A stretch of DNA of 7,470 bases from CAVZLD01 sp964522605 (GTDB lineage Bacteria > Planctomycetota > Planctomycetia > Pirellulales > Pirellulaceae). The stretch lies in contig CAZFWV010000335.1 of the NCBI GenBank assembly GCA_964522605.1, forward strand, positions 1 to 7,470, written 5' to 3'. Position 1 is the stretch's first letter; every line of letters starts with the position of its first letter. The notes under the pieces were generated by a model that saw nothing but the letters and a program-made list of their open reading frames with translations, was not told where the DNA came from and made no database searches. Shown piece by piece: positions 5,456 to 7,470 of this stretch. The translations under genes were made by a program, and so were the position numbers.

Positions 5456-6688
5456 ATGGCTCCGTTTGAGTTTGCTCCCGTTACTTCAATCATCTTGACC
5501 TTGGCGATTGGATTCGCGTTTGGGTTTGTACTCGAACGTGCCGGTTTTGGTGATGCCAGGAATCTGGCTGCGCAGTTCTACTTGTACGACATGCGTGTCC
5601 TGAAGGTGATGTTCACGGCAATCATCACGGCGATGGTGTTCGTGTTTGCCTGTTCGGCCATCGGATGGCTGGATTTTTCCCGCGTGTGGGTGCCTCCCAC
5701 TCACCTGGGCCCCGCGATTGTCGGTGGCCTGGTGCTCGGCATCGGCTTCATCATTGGCGGTTACTGCCCGGGCACGTCCCTCGTCTCCATGTCTACGCTG
5801 AAGGTGGATGGTGCCTTTTTTGCGATGGGCGTCTTCGTCGGCTCCATGGGATTCGCCGCAACCGCTCCGCAACTGAGTCACTTCTGGAATCAGACCGGAT
5901 ATCTTGGTCGGCTGACACTTTTCGACTGGCTGGGCGTCGATGCCGGATGGCTCGTTGTCGGCGTATTCCTGATGGCTATTGGCGCCTTCGCAGCGGCCGA
6001 GTGGGCCGAGAGGATCTTTCGTCGAGGCACTCCCTCGGCCGCCCTCTCGCGTTCGACGCGACAACTGCGCCGGATGGCCGTTGCGGGAGGATTCGCACTC
6101 GCCCTGATCACCGCGTGGATTGGACAACCCGACGTAACGCGGAAAATTGCCTGGCAAGACGAGCAACTGGAACAGCGATTGGCAAGTCGTGAGATCTTTA
6201 TTGATCCGGCCGAGCTTCTGAGTCTGATGCACAATAATCAGATTCAATTGGTCATGCTGGATGTCCGCCGCGAAGCCGATTTCAATCTGTTTCACCTGCT
6301 CGATGCCCATCATATTCCCGTGGCGGAACTGGAATCGGACCTGCCTCCATTGATCACACCGAGTGCCGTGGTCGTCACCATGTCGAACGACGAACAGTCG
6401 GCCATCGAGGCTTGGAAACGATTGGCCGTTCGTCCCCACGTGAACGCGTATATTCTGGCGGGAGGCATCAATCGCTGGCTGGACCTCTATCAGATGAATC
6501 GGCCTGACGTACCCTCTGCCGAGGTTCCAGCGCCGGTGGACGATCAGCTACGCCATCCCTTCGATGCCGCCCTCGGACAAACATTCCCCGTTTCGCGACC
6601 GGCCAACGGGGCGCAGGCGAAACGCGAATACGTAGCAAAAGTCAAGGTGCTCAAGCCGGTCCGATCTGCCGGTGGCGGCTGCGGCTGA
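5456..6688 (+). CDS. YeeE/YedE half-transporter fused to a cysteine-less rhodanese-like domain
   Basis: 410 residues. The first part (about 1-223) is a YeeE/YedE half with roughly six helices and the signatures GFVLERAGFGD (23-33) and GGYCPGTSLVS (101-111, conserved C104). The second part (about 246-345) is rhodanese-like: VMLDVRREADFNLFHL, HIPVAEL and YILAGGINRWLD are typical strands of that fold. The expected catalytic loop (Cys plus following Arg) reads VVVTMSNDEQSA (305-316), with no cysteine, so sulfurtransferase activity in the usual way is unlikely. The loop before the last helix (189-206) is strongly basic, which puts the rhodanese part outside the cytoplasm. The tail ends KPVRSAGGGCG, leaving C409 penultimate. 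The only cysteines are C66, C104 and C409. AAGGAA (5442-5447) lies 8 nt before the ATG. It probably pairs with the preceding half-transporter; the tail domain may bind but not cleave the sulfur compound. Confidence 0.85.
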   Translation: MAPFEFAPVTSIILTLAIGFAFGFVLERAGFGDARNLAAQFYLYDMRVLKVMFTAIITAMVFVFACSAIGWLDFSRVWVPPTHLGPAIVGGLVLGIGFIIGGYCPGTSLVSMSTLKVDGAFFAMGVFVGSMGFAATAPQLSHFWNQTGYLGRLTLFDWLGVDAGWLVVGVFLMAIGAFAAAEWAERIFRRGTPSAALSRSTRQLRRMAVAGGFALALITAWIGQPDVTRKIAWQDEQLEQRLASREIFIDPAELLSLMHNNQIQLVMLDVRREADFNLFHLLDAHHIPVAELESDLPPLITPSAVVVTMSNDEQSAIEAWKRLAVRPHVNAYILAGGINRWLDLYQMNRPDVPSAEVPAPVDDQLRHPFDAALGQTFPVSRPANGAQAKREYVAKVKVLKPVRSAGGGCG

Positions 6689-6757
6689 TTTCTCATCATG
6701 ACGCCATCGCCACGCTCGTTGGGATGCACCATTCCGTGGGAGATGCTGGAAGCACCG

Positions 6758-6773
6758 CCGCGGAAAACCGCGG
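6758..6773. repeat. Short hairpin CCGCGG-AAAA-CCGCGG downstream of the operon
   Basis: Two CCGCGG hexamers flank a four-A loop, about 70 nt after the last operon stop. It is also a direct repeat of CCGCGGAAA. No T-tract follows, so a terminator role is not supported. Sequences of this kind occur in degenerate intergenic repeats. Confidence 0.45.
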
Positions 6774-6955
6774 AAAGACGCCGAGCCAGACCCGATCGAC
6801 ACCAAGAATGCCACCCATGAGACGGTCAGTGTTTGGCGGTCGACTCAAGATGAACAAGATCAAATCGCGCGGACCATTGAAGAGGATTGGACCGTAGGGG
6901 AAGAGGGAACGACAGATTCGACGAAGGCGACGGAGGCGACGAATCGGCACGGACA

Positions 6956-7010
6956 GATCCGTGGAAACCCGTTTGATCCGTTCGATCCGTGGTTACTCTT
7001 CAATCCACGG
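6956..7010. repeat. Degenerate GATCCG(TGG) repeat cluster
   Basis: GATCCG occurs at 6956-6961, 6975-6980 and 6984-6989, twice continued as TGG. A CCGTGG (6987-6992) can pair with CCACGG (7005-7010) across a 12-nt loop. The copies are irregularly spaced, so this is a decayed repeat and not an ordered array. Confidence 0.4.
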
Positions 7011-7026
7011 TTGCGCTCGATTTGAT

Positions 7027-7071
7027 TCGTTCCCCGCGGGGTACATGTACCCAGTAGGAACCCGGGAACGA
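7027..7071. repeat. Nested palindrome of the TCGTTCCC...GGGAACGA type
   Basis: The outer arms TCGTTCCC (7027-7034) and GGGAACGA (7064-7071) are perfect inverse complements. Inside lies a perfect 14-bp palindrome, GGGTACATGTACCC (7039-7052). TCGTTCCC/GGGAACGA hairpins are a frequent intergenic repeat class in planctomycetes (general knowledge). Confidence 0.65.
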
Positions 7072-7123
7072 GAAACAGAAACCCGCCAGATCACCGCGTT
7101 CCGAAAGGACAATAGAGCGCATA

Positions 7124-7149
7124 TCAAAACCGTCATACGGGAGGGCGAG
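7124..7149. repeat. Right copy of the 26-bp direct repeat
   Basis: Identical to 245-270 and in the same orientation. Unlike the left copy it is not followed by a matching hairpin arm, so it appears to be a truncated copy of the longer repeat unit seen on the left. Confidence 0.85.
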
Positions 7150-7230
7150 GCCACTGCTTGAGACATCTTTGAGGGGTGGAACGTCCAATGCCCGAGAGCC
7201 TTCGTTGAGCGGCAATTGGTTTCGTACCGT

Positions 7231-7284
7231 GGCGTAAGCTTCCAGCTTGCGAATTCGCCATGAAAGGCAAGCTGGAAGCTCGCC
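7231..7284. repeat. Hairpin with 14-bp perfect stem (AGCTTCCAGCTTGC)
   Basis: AGCTTCCAGCTTGC (7237-7250) pairs perfectly with GCAAGCTGGAAGCT (7267-7280) across a 16-nt loop. GGCG (7231-7234) and CGCC (7281-7284) lengthen the stem after a 2-nt bulge. This is a dispersed-repeat style palindrome; there is no T-tract after it. Confidence 0.75.
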
Positions 7285-7405
7285 CCACTGGGAAATCCTC
7301 ACTTGCCGGACTCCCGTTGGTCGTCCTGGTTCATTGACTGCGCCCCCGTCACTAGGAACGAAAAACCGAGTAAGATGAGCGAGATCTCACGCCTGCCGAT
7401 CGAAG

Positions 7406-7470
7406 ATGGAGGAGCTGCTCAATGCCCGCGTATCGCACTGCCAGTCCGAGCTGTATCCCGCGTTGTTTCC
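7406..7470 (+). CDS. Possible start of a further gene, cut by the right edge
   Basis: An ATG at 7406 opens a frame reading MEELLNARVSHCQSELYPALF to the window edge, which has the composition of a normal N-terminus. No good ribosome binding site precedes it. Competing starts exist in the other two frames: ATG at 7422, preceded by GGAGGAG with a 7-nt gap but giving a less protein-like sequence, and ATG at 7375. Only about 20 codons are visible, so neither the frame nor the function can be decided. Confidence 0.25.
   Translation, partial: MEELLNARVSHCQSELYPALF

Larger units (their letters stand above)
6689..7405. other. Long intergenic stretch of repeats, no convincing gene
   Basis: No frame here shows a start with ribosome binding site and a protein-like sequence. 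One + frame stays open from 6702 to about 7023 but has no ATG and reads as low-complexity, charged sequence. Short minus-strand frames are equally unconvincing. The stretch holds a CCGCGG hairpin (6758-6773), a cluster of GATCCG/ATCCGTGG motifs (6956-7010), a hairpin (7027-7071), the right copy of the 26-bp direct repeat (7124-7149) and another hairpin (7231-7284). It looks like accumulated dispersed repeats. No intrinsic terminator for the operon was found. Confidence 0.6.

Noticed and set aside
5486..6439. 317-codon open frame on the minus strand
   Set aside because: It is antisense to the YeeE/rhodanese fusion, has no recognisable domain and a composition (His/Gln/Arg-rich) typical of shadow frames.
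6956..7010. CRISPR-like array
   Set aside because: The repeats are only six to nine bases long, irregularly spaced and without uniform spacers.
6702..7023. Open + frame after the operon as a hidden or broken gene
   Set aside because: It lacks any ATG, and its content is low complexity with repeated GATCCG motifs; no domain is recognisable.

Overview
The window looks like planctomycete DNA. This is inferred from the repeat style (many GC-rich palindromes between genes, including GGGAACGA-type and AGCTTCCAGCTTGC-type hairpins), the C-terminal sequence of a URO-D family protein at the left edge, and the sulfur/multiheme cytochrome gene set. No rRNA, tRNA or CRISPR array is visible.

Layout: (1) 1-236 is the 3' end of a uroporphyrinogen-decarboxylase-family gene. 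(2) 237-739 has no gene. It holds several palindromic repeats and a 100-bp MITE-like element (526-625) that has inserted into the loop of one of those palindromes, flanked by a 5-bp duplication. (3) 740-6688 is a compact five-gene operon, all on the + strand, with overlaps of 1, 1 and 4 nt and then a 21-nt gap. It encodes an octaheme tetrathionate-reductase-family cytochrome c, a membrane-anchored seven-heme cytochrome c carrying an EF-hand loop, a four-helix cytochrome b, a half-size YeeE/YedE membrane protein, and a second YeeE/YedE half fused to a rhodanese-like domain that lacks its catalytic cysteine. (4) 6689-7470 has no convincing complete gene. It is a mosaic of short palindromes and degenerate repeats, with a possible gene start at the extreme right edge.

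How the genes may work together (inference): the cytochrome b would oxidise quinol in the membrane and pass electrons through the heptaheme cytochrome to the octaheme enzyme outside the cytoplasmic membrane. That enzyme would reduce tetrathionate or another oxidised sulfur or nitrogen compound. The two YeeE/YedE halves would carry the resulting thiosulfate or sulfane sulfur across the membrane, and the rhodanese-like domain, predicted to lie on the periplasmic side, may bind or hand over the sulfur species. The operon codes for 15 CXXCH c-heme sites. The most unusual points are the cysteine-less rhodanese domain combined with a penultimate cysteine in a GGGCG tail, and the canonical EF-hand loop inside a multiheme cytochrome.
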